Shown in pieces: positions 6,217 through 14,930 of a DNA stretch of 61,050 nucleotides. The translations under genes were made by a program, and so were the position numbers. The DNA is from a virus. Within the stretch, counting starts at the first letter, position 1, and each line of letters opens with the position of its first letter. The stretch spans positions 1 to 61,050 of the IMG/VR virus record IMGVR_UViG_3300032288_004306; one strand, 5' to 3'. A model generated the notes under the pieces. That model saw only the letters and a list, made by a program, of their open reading frames with translations, was not told the origin of the DNA and did no database searches.

Positions 6217-8941
6217 ATGACACAATCGCTGATGTAAACGCAGTTGGGTGAGAGAAATCTTTAGCCAATGCTCTATTAAATGAGTTATCATTTGAGCGAG
6301 TTGATGCTTTTGGTACTGGTGTTTTTGGTGATTCGATTGGTTTTTGAGAACCACTTTGATTATTATTAATCACCACAGGAGCAGCAGGTGCTGCTTGCGC
6401 AGTCATCTTCGAAGTTTCTAGTTGAGCAGAGCCTTGAGCAACATCAGTTCCTGCTGTATTTGTAACAGGAGATATATTTGCGTTTAATGGTGCTGCAGCA
6501 GGTGGTTGCGCTTCCATCGATGATGGTGGTGCTGCATTTGTTGATGCAGCCACTGCTTGTTGTTCTGCGCCAGCAGTTGCTGGTGGTGGGGCTGCTCCGC
6601 CACCAGAATCAGAGACAGGTGGAAGTGATGCTTTCTGATTCTGAGCCATTGGTGGAGAAGGTGGTAATGATTCAGATTTACCAGTTTCCAAATTGACCAT
6701 GTTACCTTTTGAATCAGCAACTAATGGTTTAGCATTTGGATCAGGATTATCTGGAGTAGGTGCACCTTCTAGTGGTTGAATGTGCCATGGCTCATGACTT
6801 AATGGTCTTTTTAAACCGAACATTGCTAGGAATGAATCTGTTGTGACCTTTTGACCATTGAAGGTCATGCCATTAATGGCATCGATACCTGCTGCACCTT
6901 TACTGTTAATATCAACTGCAGTTCCACGACCATGTGCGCTACCTTTACCACCTAATGCTGCTGGCAGTGCAACCCACTTGCGAGTCATTTTAGTTAATTG
7001 TGCTTCAGTGGCATTTGGGTTGGCTGCTTTCAATTCGTTGTATTTTGCAGTCCATAGTTTCATCTGCTTTTCATCTGAACGATATCCAGATGTAAGCATA
7101 AGTTTCTTACCAGTAACTTTTTGAAACGCTTCTGCCATTCGTGCAAGACGATCTTGCATTCCAGATTGCAATCCTGCAGTATCGATACCTGCGTTTTGTT
7201 TCGTTGTGACTTGATCTAGTTTTGGTGATGGTCCAGAGAATAAATTCGAAACTGCACTTGCAACTTGTTTTGCACCAGAAACAACACCTGCCCCGATCTC
7301 TTTGGCTTTATCAACTGCAGTTTCAAGGAATGTCTTTGGTTGCGCAGCTGGTGGTGTTGGTGCAACTGGTGCTGCAGCTCCACCCACGGCTGCTGGAATT
7401 GTTGCTGCGGTTGCAGTTGTAGCTGCTACAGTGCCTGCGCCAGGAAGTGCACTCTTATCTGCTGCAGCAACTGGTGCCATTTTTTCTTTTACTGGAGCGG
7501 GTTTTGTTTCACCAGTGCTCTTTTTTTTCTGAGCCTTCTCATCATACAAGGCTTTTTCAGCATCTGATAGCGCAGAGAATTCTTGCCATAACTGATAAAG
7601 ATCATAAGCCATCCATAAACTGCCAGCGATAGTTAAAGCAGCACCTACCCAACCAGCACCAGGAATAGTTGCAAGTCCACCTGCAAGCGCGAGTCGTGCT
7701 CCAATTTTAGCAAATAGTGTGGGTGCTTTTTTCTTGACAAAACCAACAAATAAATCCCATGCTTTTGATTTAACGTTTTTTACAACTGCTGTTTGTCCAA
7801 TTTTCTTTACAGCAACCGCACCTGCGACGGCACCTGCGCCACCAGCACCTGTTGCAGCTGCTTGTAACTTAATATCTTTCTTTTCAGCAGCAATTTGATC
7901 GCCAACTATCTTCTTTTCTTCTGGCGTTTTTGCGGTCATAGCCTGTTCTTTCAGAGCCTCACCGCCTTGAACTTCTAGATTAGGATCACGCAATGAATCA
8001 ACTGCTTGATATGCGAGGAATCCACCTGCAGCTGCTCCTGCCAGTGCACCAATTCCACCAAATCCTCTTCCACCGCCTCTGCCGCGACCTCTTCCACGAC
8101 CACGACCTCTTCCACCTCCACCTCCACCCAATCCACTCAATGCGCTTTTGGCAAGCAACATGTTTAGTTTGTCATGGACAGAAAGTAAACCGAGTGTTGG
8201 CGTCACTCCATTCAATGAAGACAAAGCGTCTCCAGTTCTATTCATCAACTTCTTAGAGTCGAGATCACCGAGTTTATCTTCAAGATATTCTCTGAGTTGA
8301 ACTAATGGTTGTTCATCTGCACCAATGGCTGAAGAAAGTATTGCTGTTCGAGCTGCAGCTCCACCAGTTGACGTTGCTTCTTTTGAAGAAACAAGTTTTC
8401 CTTCAGTATTTTTATATCGACCACCACCAGACATGCGTGGATCGAAAGTGTAACCAGATTTAAGTGAAGGTTTTGCTAAAGATCTTTCAATATTTTTAAC
8501 AATATTTTGAGTTTCAATTACCTTACGAATGATAATTGAAAGTGGCTTTGCAAGTTTACCGACTCCACTACCACCACCTCTTTCGCCCCTTTCTTTTTTG
8601 TCTAATCCAAATTTGGCTTGGGCTTCTTTAATCTTTTCTGGAGATTCCATTTTCTCCAAACCGAGATTCTTAAACATGTCACCCAAATCTCTTCCAAGCA
8701 ATCCTTCGAAGAATGCTTGACGTTTTCCGAGAGTGCCTCTCGTGGCGATGGCATATTCTTTTGAAACTTGTTGTCGCGCTTTTGCAGAAGCGATAGCACC
8801 ACCAATAAGACTCTTTCCTTCTCGTGCTTTGGCAGCTTCTGCTGATGCGACTTTTTCAAATGCATCAGTACTCCCTCTGCCCATTCGTCTATTGACTTCT
8901 GCGAGAATACCTTTTCTAATTTTTTCTGAGTCTACTGCCAT
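6215..8941 (-). CDS. Tape-measure candidate with M15 peptidase domain
   Basis: A 908-residue protein. Order: helical N-terminal third; a Gly/Arg-rich tract (about residues 270-295); a hydrophobic, Ala/Gly-rich region with a membrane-like segment near residues 415-450 (AGGLATIPGAGWVGAALTIA); a Pro/Ala linker; an M15 (VanY/D-Ala-D-Ala carboxypeptidase type) peptidase domain at about residues 610-730; and a low-complexity Pro/Ala/Gln tail. The peptidase zinc ligands are visible: SAHGRGTAVD (His670, Asp677) and HEPWH (catalytic-type Glu717, His720). Position directly after the gp26 chaperone-type gene, length and composition suggest the tail tape measure, a known carrier of peptidoglycan-cutting domains. 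A separate baseplate hub protein is the alternative. No T4 gp29 similarity can be claimed by eye. Confidence 0.65.
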   Translation of the reverse strand: MAVDSEKIRKGILAEVNRRMGRGSTDAFEKVASAEAAKAREGKSLIGGAIASAKARQQVSKEYAIATRGTLGKRQAFFEGLLGRDLGDMFKNLGLEKMESPEKIKEAQAKFGLDKKERGERGGGSGVGKLAKPLSIIIRKVIETQNIVKNIERSLAKPSLKSGYTFDPRMSGGGRYKNTEGKLVSSKEATSTGGAAARTAILSSAIGADEQPLVQLREYLEDKLGDLDSKKLMNRTGDALSSLNGVTPTLGLLSVHDKLNMLLAKSALSGLGGGGGGRGRGRGRGRGRGGGRGFGGIGALAGAAAGGFLAYQAVDSLRDPNLEVQGGEALKEQAMTAKTPEEKKIVGDQIAAEKKDIKLQAAATGAGGAGAVAGAVAVKKIGQTAVVKNVKSKAWDLFVGFVKKKAPTLFAKIGARLALAGGLATIPGAGWVGAALTIAGSLWMAYDLYQLWQEFSALSDAEKALYDEKAQKKKSTGETKPAPVKEKMAPVAAADKSALPGAGTVAATTATAATIPAAVGGAAAPVAPTPPAAQPKTFLETAVDKAKEIGAGVVSGAKQVASAVSNLFSGPSPKLDQVTTKQNAGIDTAGLQSGMQDRLARMAEAFQKVTGKKLMLTSGYRSDEKQMKLWTAKYNELKAANPNATEAQLTKMTRKWVALPAALGGKGSAHGRGTAVDINSKGAAGIDAINGMTFNGQKVTTDSFLAMFGLKRPLSHEPWHIQPLEGAPTPDNPDPNAKPLVADSKGNMVNLETGKSESLPPSPPMAQNQKASLPPVSDSGGGAAPPPATAGAEQQAVAASTNAAPPSSMEAQPPAAAPLNANISPVTNTAGTDVAQGSAQLETSKMTAQAAPAAPVVINNNQSGSQKPIESPKTPVPKASTRSNDNSFNRALAKDFSHPTAFTSAIVS

Positions 8942-8948
8942 TTATTTT

Positions 8949-9859
8949 CTATCTTTTACGTTGCATCTCTAGCATCTTCATTTTTTCGTTCTGTTCTTTT
9001 ATCATTTCCTGCAACATCGTAACATAAATCTGTTTTTCCCACGGTATCAAATTCTCTAGTTCAGTCAAAGAGTATTTGTGATGTTGTATCAGTGAAAAAT
9101 TAGTTGTATAGTAATTTTTCAAATTATCATAACCAAATATTAGTCGAAAAAACTTAGAATGCCCTCCACGTTTACGTTATGCACAAATCCACATTTACCA
9201 CAAGCGAGTTCTTGCTCTAAAATAACTCTCGGACTTGTCAAGAAAAACTGTTTAATATTCTGCACCTGATCAATAGTTAAGTTGTCGAAGAATGTCATTA
9301 GTTCTTCTTTCGAAACCATCTTCTTCTCATAAATTTGATCTTCGTCATAAATGTAATCAAGATATTCAGCAATCACTTCGTAACCGCCATCCTCAAACTT
9401 ATCATTCAATGCTGCTTCAGGAATTGTGATCGAAGGATAGTTAAACTTAACTCCGATGTTTTCCGTCAATTTAACAATGTTTGTATGACCCTCTGTTTCA
9501 GCATATCTAATGTTTTTTAGAAGAAGATCAAATTCTGTTTTATGACCACATGGTTGATCTTCAACAACGTTGTTGCAAGTATAAATCATTTGAGCAGTTT
9601 CACCAACTGAATTAATTCTCAAATGTAAGAAAAACATCTCAACGTCAAAGGTTGGTAAACTGTCCACATCAAGATCATCTAAACAACAATTTGTAATAAT
9701 CTGTTTAATTGTTGATGTGATTTCTCTCAAATCCTCTGACTCTTTTGCCATTAAAAGAAGTTTTTCTTCTTTCACTAGAAATGGACGAAAACGAACTTTT
9801 TTATCTAATGACTTCAAATACACTTCATGTATAGGGTGTTCAATTTTTGGTAAAGGCAT
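8949..9859 (-). CDS. gp26 -1 frameshift fusion, G/GT-like chaperone
   Basis: Slipping back one base at T TTT TTC (9146-9152) avoids the TAA at 9140 and adds 65 residues in the -1 frame, giving a fusion of about 303 residues. The extension has no ATG or GTG of its own before mid-frame, so independent initiation is unlikely. It contains YSLTELENLIPWEKQIYV, then a charged helix rich in Lys, Glu and Met. This Leu-Pro-Trp-Glu-(x)-(x)-Ile-Tyr pattern is familiar from small proteins encoded next to gp26 in tailed phages. It ends with TAG at 8949-8951, 7 bases before the tape-measure candidate. Arrangement and position match the lambda G/GT tail assembly chaperones. Frameshifting is inferred from sequence, not shown. 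Confidence 0.72.
9140..9859 (-). CDS. 26: gp26-like baseplate hub/tail assembly protein
   Basis: A 239-residue product resembling gp26 of T4-like phages (T4 base plate protein family). Start PLPKIEHPIHEVYLKSL is typical. Two cysteine pairs, TCNN...PCGH near residues 90-104 and CGKCGFVHN near residues 220-228, look like a zinc knuckle. GGAG lies upstream of its ATG. The gene ends with a slippery T TTT TTC just before its stop, and a 65-codon -1 frame continues beyond. In T4, gene 51 follows 26 at this point. This is the shorter, unshifted product and is likely the major one. Confidence 0.8.
   Translation of the reverse strand: MPLPKIEHPIHEVYLKSLDKKVRFRPFLVKEEKLLLMAKESEDLREITSTIKQIITNCCLDDLDVDSLPTFDVEMFFLHLRINSVGETAQMIYTCNNVVEDQPCGHKTEFDLLLKNIRYAETEGHTNIVKLTENIGVKFNYPSITIPEAALNDKFEDGGYEVIAEYLDYIYDEDQIYEKKMVSKEELMTFFDNLTIDQVQNIKQFFLTSPRVILEQELACGKCGFVHNVNVEGILSFFD
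9146..9167 (-). promoter_or_regulatory. -1 frameshift site with upstream Shine-Dalgarno
   Basis: On the minus strand, GGAGGG (9162-9167) is followed after 9 bases by the heptamer T TTT TTC (9146-9152) in the gp26 frame, with the gp26 stop two codons later. This is the same layout as E. coli dnaX, where an internal Shine-Dalgarno about 10 bases upstream of the slippery heptamer stimulates -1 slipping. No obvious downstream stem-loop was seen. Confidence 0.75.
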
Positions 9860-9877
9860 AATTTACTCCATCAAATA

Positions 9878-10753
9878 TCAACTAAAATCTCCACTAGCAC
9901 CAGCACCAGCAAATTTTCCACCGCCAGGATTAATCGGACTTGGTCTTACGGTTTGCGGTATGATTGTTGGTCGACCATCAGATACTGGTGGTGTGGAACC
10001 AGATGCTGACGATGTTCTACCAGATTGAGTTGCTGTTGAAGTTGCTGTTGGATTTGGTCGTGCAGACTGTTCTAATTCACCAGTTATCCAGTATTCATAT
10101 CTAAAAGTCACAGCGAGGCGATGAATGCTATCATCAGCCCAATTCATATTCATTGGAGCGATCGCTGTCGGAAATGCTCCGAAAAAAGAAACTTTATAGA
10201 TGACAGAAGTAGGTTCATAAATTGGCACAGCTGCTCTCGCACGCGCTGCTTTTTCATCTATTCCAAGACTTCCAAAATTAGCAGCTGATGTATCTCGAGC
10301 AATGCCAAGGCTTCCAGGTGCAGCTGTTTTTGAATCTCGTGCGATACCTAAACCTGCGTTTTCTATAGAAACTTCAGAGAATTGATTAATCTCAATTTTA
10401 GGAGACGTATAAGAATCTTTATAATTTGGATTATAGTTATTGATTGGAATAACTAAATTCATCCAACGATCAAAGAGTTTCTTTTCCCAAAAATCTCCTG
10501 TGCATACAAACGTGAGTGTTAAGTCGGCAAAGGTTGGGAATGTCGCAACTGGATTAGCAACGCCATAGTAACGACCATCAACCGTATTAACTGTGTAACC
10601 TGGTAATTCTGTGGCTTCACACTGAAAGCGAAGATCAGACGCATTTATCCCCAATCCTGGTGGAGCGATGATTCGAACATCAAACTTGGAAGTTTTTGCA
10701 AAATCATCATGTTTTGCGAAATGTGAACGAAATGTGTCTACATTAAATGCCAT
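9878..10753 (-). CDS. 54: gp54-like baseplate tail-tube initiator
   Basis: A 291-residue protein with the tail-tube fold pattern: DLRFQCEATELPG, GRYYGVANPVATFP, DLTLTFVCTGDFWEKKLFDRW, then a terminal strand region FRYEYWITGE. In T4, gp54 sits on the hub and nucleates polymerisation of the gp19 tube with gp48, which is encoded just to the right. A central insertion contains three near-copies of a GLGIARD/SLGIARD/SLGID motif (about residues 133-170), and the C-terminal 60 residues are Ser/Thr/Pro/Gly-rich and disordered in character. A tube protein gp19 is a weaker alternative, given the neighbours and the extra tail. Confidence 0.68.
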   Translation of the reverse strand: MAFNVDTFRSHFAKHDDFAKTSKFDVRIIAPPGLGINASDLRFQCEATELPGYTVNTVDGRYYGVANPVATFPTFADLTLTFVCTGDFWEKKLFDRWMNLVIPINNYNPNYKDSYTSPKIEINQFSEVSIENAGLGIARDSKTAAPGSLGIARDTSAANFGSLGIDEKAARARAAVPIYEPTSVIYKVSFFGAFPTAIAPMNMNWADDSIHRLAVTFRYEYWITGELEQSARPNPTATSTATQSGRTSSASGSTPPVSDGRPTIIPQTVRPSPINPGGGKFAGAGASGDFS

Positions 10754-11301
10754 TAGTTATTATACACCATCTTTTGAAACGGAAGGAAAATTGCTGTTTC
10801 CCAATTAGCTGGTTCGACGTAAATGAGTGAAGATAATATATGCGTAAACAAATATCGCTTAATGCATGGCTCAATCAATTTGTATCGACGAGATTTAGAG
10901 AGCAAATCATATGACAATCTAAATTTTGTCGTATCGTCATATTTATCGTTGTTTACGAAATCGTTTAGTTTGTCTAACAATGCTAATCTAGAATACGGAT
11001 CGAGATAGTGAAGATTTAATCCTAGAAATCCATCTGAGTAAATCTCCATCGGAATCACCAACGGAAACTTATCCCAAACTGGAAGAGTATCTTTATATTT
11101 CGGATCGTAATGATAGAAGTACATGCGACCTACGAATGCTCTCGGAGATACTCGGCGAGCATCGTTTAGAATATTCGAACGATTTGCTGGCATGCGAAGT
11201 TTTCCAAGATTACTTGCAAGCCATGCGCGAGCTTCTCCTGAACGAGGGGAGATTCCTGCGGTTCGAAGATCTGCCGAGACTTTATCGAATAGTGATGCCA
11301 T
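10753..11301 (-). CDS. Conserved T4-superfamily head/tail assembly protein
   Basis: A 182-residue protein with AGISPRSGEARAWL near the N-terminus, GRMYFYHYDPKYKDTLP, then FPLVIPMEIYSDGFLGLNLHYL, then LSKSRRYKLIEPCIKRYL. The pattern is one I associate with a conserved protein next to gp4 and gp54 in aquatic T4-like phages. Such proteins have sometimes been called DNA end protector (gp2), but I cannot confirm that here; a tail-completion role is also possible. It starts in a TAATG overlap with the gp4 stop and its last base is the first base of gp54, so all are translated from one message. No signal peptide or membrane segment is present. Confidence 0.6.
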   Translation of the reverse strand: MASLFDKVSADLRTAGISPRSGEARAWLASNLGKLRMPANRSNILNDARRVSPRAFVGRMYFYHYDPKYKDTLPVWDKFPLVIPMEIYSDGFLGLNLHYLDPYSRLALLDKLNDFVNNDKYDDTTKFRLSYDLLSKSRRYKLIEPCIKRYLFTHILSSLIYVEPANWETAIFLPFQKMVYNN

Positions 11302-11735
11302 TAGATTCCTAAATCTTCTTCTGTTATAACTTTAAACTGCCAACTGCGATCTTTACAATACTCAACTGCAGCCTTCCATTTGGCTTCGTTCACACCCCAT
11401 TGCATCACTTCGTTGATATATCTTCGAGTGATCTTACTCTTTTTCACTGGGGGTTGTGCCTGACTCTTAGGTTTTACCTCAAGAATCATTGCCTCTGTAA
11501 TGCCAGATCTGTTCTTTACACGAACAAAGAAGTCTGGGAAATACCGATGCCATCGATTATCCACAGGCGATAAATATGGAATCACGATCTCTTCATTTGA
11601 CCATTCAATTACGTTTGGGTTCGAATCAAGGTGCACCATGACTCGGCGTTCCCATAATGAACGATACCAAATGTTCGTCGGATCACCTAAATATTTATTG
11701 GTATTTTTAGGACTAAATTTGCCACTGTATGCCAT
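11301..11735 (-). CDS. 4: gp4 head completion protein
   Basis: A 144-residue protein with the conserved start MAYSGKFSPKNTNKYLGDP, then YRSLWERRVMVHLD, IEWSNEEIVIPY, RYFPDFFV and MILEVKPK, then MQWGVNEAKWKAA. These are hallmarks of gp4 (also numbered 50/65) in T4-like phages. The WE...E..PDF...EVK pattern is that of a restriction-endonuclease-like fold (TnsA-like). In T4 it acts late in head maturation, readying filled heads for tail joining. It is the first gene of the leftward unit and diverges from gp48 across 22 bases. Confidence 0.88.
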   Translation of the reverse strand: MAYSGKFSPKNTNKYLGDPTNIWYRSLWERRVMVHLDSNPNVIEWSNEEIVIPYLSPVDNRWHRYFPDFFVRVKNRSGITEAMILEVKPKSQAQPPVKKSKITRRYINEVMQWGVNEAKWKAAVEYCKDRSWQFKVITEEDLGI

Positions 11736-11739
11736 CTCT

Positions 11740-11747
11740 TATTTATA
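11740..11747 (-). promoter_or_regulatory. Late-promoter-like TATAAATA before gp4
   Basis: A perfect T4 late-promoter box TATAAATA reads on the minus strand, 4 bases before the gp4 ATG. With normal spacing transcription would begin about at the ATG, giving a leaderless message. It may instead be a chance match in an AT-rich gap. Confidence 0.3.
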
Positions 11748-11757
11748 GGAACATTTA

Positions 11758-12966
11758 ATGGCTCAACAATCTGTAGTCAGCCAACCAGTTGTCGTAAAAT
11801 CAAACGCACAGACTCCTTCTCCCACGAATGGAAGTCAAAGAAAGACAACTGGTCCGCAAAGCAAGACTGAAGGTACACCATTTGAGTTTAACGATCTTCG
11901 GTTTCCATTAAATGTGGGTACAGTAGATAAACATCTTCATTGGATTAAATTTATCCCAACTGTTCAGAATAAGTCTAGTTATAACGTTAAAAAGGCTCAA
12001 GGTACTAGTGGTGGAGAAGTGTTGAGTCGAGTGGATGGAAACAGGCTTGGCGGTCCTCAACTCGGTAGATCTACAGATCCATTAAATGGTGCTGTCGCTG
12101 CTGGTGTTCTTGGAACAGGTTTAGGAGTTCTTGGTGCAGTTTCTGCTGCAGCTGATGCATTAAGTGATCCTACACGCGCAGCCTCTTTTGGTACTGCTGC
12201 AATCGGCGGTGGTGTTGGTGGTGCTGTGGTTGGAGCATTTGCTGGTGCAGTGGTTGGCTCAATTGATTTGACTCGTAAGACTCGTAGAGCTGCAGGTTCA
12301 ATTGGTCTGTATATGCCAGATACTGTAAACCAAACCGTTGTTAACGATTATGATCAGGTCAGTTTGACTCAAGCACTCGGAACTGCAGGCTTGGTGATGC
12401 AGGCTGGTGGAAGTTTAATTGACGATATTAAAAATAGCAATATCACAAACATCGGTCAAACGCTTGGCTCCTCTGTCGGTGGCGCAGAAATTAAAGGTGC
12501 ACTCGCCGAAAAAACTGGCGCATTTGGGCAGGGTATCACAGACGTTCTTTTATTCTCTGCTGGTTATGCACAAAACCCTCAAGTTGAATTGCTCTTCAAG
12601 ACGATTCAAAACCGCGAGTTTCTTTTCGACTTTAAATTTGTTCCTCGCAATAAAAAAGAAGCAGAAGAAATTATTAAGATTATTCAAGCATTTAGATTCT
12701 TTGCTGCGCCAGAAATTCCAACGACAGGCGGTGGTCGTTATTTCGTACCTCCATCTGAGTTTGACATCGTTTTCATGCTAGGATCATTGAGAAACCCAAA
12801 CCTTCCGCAATTATCAACATGCGTTCTTCAAGGTATCGATGTAAACTACGGTAGTGCTGGACAGTGGACTGCATTTAAAGATGGTATGCCAGTAGAAATT
12901 TCGATGCAACTTCGATTTAAGGAAGTCGAAATTATGCACAAAGAACTTGTACGACAGGGCTACTAA
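11758..12966 (+). CDS. 48: gp48-like baseplate tail tube cap
   Basis: A 402-residue protein with the gp48 pattern: RFPLNVGTVDKHLHWIKF near residue 45, and a C-terminal domain with NREFLFDFKFVPRNKKE, FRFFAAPEIP, RYFVPPSEFDI and ISMQLRFKEVEIM. In T4, gp48 sits on top of the hub and, with gp54, starts tube growth; T4 gp48 is 364 residues. Between the two parts lies a hydrophobic Gly/Ala-rich segment (about residues 115-180, for example GGGVGGAVVGAFAGAVVG), as in aquatic relatives. A Ser/Gln/Thr-rich N-terminal 40 residues is likely flexible. It is the first gene of the rightward tail unit and is coupled to gp53 by TAATG. Confidence 0.8.
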   Translation: MAQQSVVSQPVVVKSNAQTPSPTNGSQRKTTGPQSKTEGTPFEFNDLRFPLNVGTVDKHLHWIKFIPTVQNKSSYNVKKAQGTSGGEVLSRVDGNRLGGPQLGRSTDPLNGAVAAGVLGTGLGVLGAVSAAADALSDPTRAASFGTAAIGGGVGGAVVGAFAGAVVGSIDLTRKTRRAAGSIGLYMPDTVNQTVVNDYDQVSLTQALGTAGLVMQAGGSLIDDIKNSNITNIGQTLGSSVGGAEIKGALAEKTGAFGQGITDVLLFSAGYAQNPQVELLFKTIQNREFLFDFKFVPRNKKEAEEIIKIIQAFRFFAAPEIPTTGGGRYFVPPSEFDIVFMLGSLRNPNLPQLSTCVLQGIDVNYGSAGQWTAFKDGMPVEISMQLRFKEVEIMHKELVRQGY

Positions 12967-13640
12967 TGAAATACTTCGAGAGTTTTCCGCTAACACGATT
13001 TACGTTAGATACAAACAATTTCTCACCGCAGTTGGTGACGAATATTCTTGCGCGTTCAACTTTCCTTCGAGAAATCGCAAACAATACCTCTATTGCATAC
13101 GAATACTCTGTAAAAGAAAGCGACACGCCAGAGATTCTAGCGTATAAAGTTTATGGTGACGCATATCGAAATTGGATTATTCTTTTGTTTAACAATATTA
13201 TTAATCCATTTTATGATTGGCCACTTAAAACTGATGCATTAAATAATTATATTCTCGAAAAATATAATCAAGATATCGATGCTGCTCGAACAACAATTCA
13301 TCATTATGAAAAAGAAACAACTAAAAAGTCTGTGTATAACGGATTACTAATTGATGAGCAAGTTGACACGCAGATTATATCAGAATATCAATTGAATTAT
13401 ACTACAGGAGTAATTACTCCAACTGCTCTTCCAAGTACTGCCGATACATCAATAGCAGTTAGCACGGAAATAGTAACATATCCAACTTATACGTTGACAA
13501 TTGATATTGTGCACAAAGCAGTATCCAACTACACATATGAATTTAACGAGAACGAAAAAAGAAGAAAGATTAAACTTCTTGATGAAAAGTACGTTCAACG
13601 AGTTGAAGATGAATTTAGGAATTTGATGCTCAATGGCTGA
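12966..13640 (+). CDS. 53: gp53 baseplate wedge
   Basis: A 224-residue homologue of T4 gp53 (196), the wedge subunit that joins wedges around the hub. The region VKESDTPEILAYKVYGDAYRNWIILLFN is the LysM-like gp53 signature, followed by INPFYDWPL. The N-terminus (YFESFPLTRF) is also typical. The ATG overlaps the gp48 stop, and the gene overlaps the next by 8 bases. Cytoplasmic virion-assembly protein; no signal peptide. Confidence 0.88.
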   Translation: MKYFESFPLTRFTLDTNNFSPQLVTNILARSTFLREIANNTSIAYEYSVKESDTPEILAYKVYGDAYRNWIILLFNNIINPFYDWPLKTDALNNYILEKYNQDIDAARTTIHHYEKETTKKSVYNGLLIDEQVDTQIISEYQLNYTTGVITPTALPSTADTSIAVSTEIVTYPTYTLTIDIVHKAVSNYTYEFNENEKRRKIKLLDEKYVQRVEDEFRNLMLNG

Positions 13641-14928
13641 TAATAATGGCGTTTATAATTCAAAAGATTATGAGATCAAGAAACTAGAATTAATTAATTC
13701 TGGCGGACAGACGATCGATCTTCGTAATATTTTTGTGGAAATGCAAATTTTCCAAGACATCTATTCATCCGTGATGAATGGAAATATGCTAATCAACGAC
13801 GGTAATGATACCTTCAGCAATTTTTACATGTGCGGTAATGAGTATTTGCAAATCAGTATTGATAAGCCAGGACTAAATCGCCCATTGGAAAGAATGTTTC
13901 GAGTTTATAAAACCACTGATCGCCGACCATCAAGCGATTCTGGTCAAGTTTATGTCCTACATTTTTGCTCTGATGAATTATTATCCTCAGAATCTCTTGT
14001 TGTAAGTAAAGCGTACAAAACAACTAAAATTAAAGATGTTGTTTCTGATATTCTATTAAACGAATTAAATGTCGACCCGCAAAGAATTGCAAGTTTAGAA
14101 AATACTTCTGGATCATTCGATTTAATTATTCCAGGGTATCGTCCGTTTGAAGCCATTCAATGGGTAACTGCTCGCGGATACGATCAAAAGAAATTTTGCT
14201 ATTTCTTTTTTGAGAATAAGAATGGGTTTAATCTAATGTCATTGCAAACGATGATTAAACAAAAGCCATATAAGAAACTCAAATACGAACTTAAAAATAC
14301 GCAAAGTGATCCTGCATTGAATAAGGATTCAATTGACAATTTTAATATTATAAATGATTTTGATATGATTACTTCTATTTCAAATGGATCGTTTTCTTCT
14401 CGATTACTTTCTATTGATATATTTTCTCAAAAGTTTGAGAATATTGACTATAATCTATTAATGGCAGAAACACAGGGTAATTTAATTAACAAATATAAAC
14501 CTGTGAACTCTTTTAAGAACTCTAAGAATCAAACGCTATTTAATTCTCCTTATGCATTCTTTCGAACATATTTGAGTATTAATGACACAGCATCAGAGAA
14601 AAGCAACGATATTAAATACTGGATGCAACCAAGAGCAATGCATATGTCATTGCTTAATCACTTTAGAATTCAAATCACAATTCCAGGTGATATAGAATTA
14701 AAAGCTGGCGACATTGTTGAATACGAATTTCCTGCGTTTGAGAGTGCAGAAACTGGCGGTAAAAAACTTGATAAGGCAAGAACTGGAAAATATCTCGTTG
14801 CTTCTATCAACCATAAATTCAATGGCGATACATATGAATCGATTGTAGAGTTGGTTGCTGATTCATTCTCAGAAGCAATTCCTGCAGCCAAAGATGGATT
14901 GAATAAATTAACCAAGAAAGGTAAATGA
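13633..14928 (+). CDS. 27: gp27-like baseplate hub protein
   Basis: A 431-residue protein placed between gp53 and gp5. An N-terminal tube-like domain (IDLRNIFVEMQIFQDIYSSV, GNMLINDGND) and a middle with FDLIIPGYRPFEAIQWVTAR match the hub protein gp27/gpD family, whose trimer carries the gp5 spike. The last third contains IPGDIELKAGDIVEYEFP and GKYLVASINHKF, typical of hub C-terminal domains. T4 gp27 has 391 residues. Its tail (IPAAKDGLNKLTKKGK) has been copied, see 15176-15229. Its stop overlaps ATGATTATG at the start of the first thioredoxin gene. Confidence 0.8.
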   Translation: MADNNGVYNSKDYEIKKLELINSGGQTIDLRNIFVEMQIFQDIYSSVMNGNMLINDGNDTFSNFYMCGNEYLQISIDKPGLNRPLERMFRVYKTTDRRPSSDSGQVYVLHFCSDELLSSESLVVSKAYKTTKIKDVVSDILLNELNVDPQRIASLENTSGSFDLIIPGYRPFEAIQWVTARGYDQKKFCYFFFENKNGFNLMSLQTMIKQKPYKKLKYELKNTQSDPALNKDSIDNFNIINDFDMITSISNGSFSSRLLSIDIFSQKFENIDYNLLMAETQGNLINKYKPVNSFKNSKNQTLFNSPYAFFRTYLSINDTASEKSNDIKYWMQPRAMHMSLLNHFRIQITIPGDIELKAGDIVEYEFPAFESAETGGKKLDKARTGKYLVASINHKFNGDTYESIVELVADSFSEAIPAAKDGLNKLTKKGK

Positions 14929-14930
14929 TT

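Noticed and set aside
8949-9143. The segment after gp26 as an independent small gene
   Set aside because: There is no ATG or GTG near the front of the frame; the first ATG comes about two-thirds in, past the conserved part. A TTG start is possible but has no good ribosome binding site.
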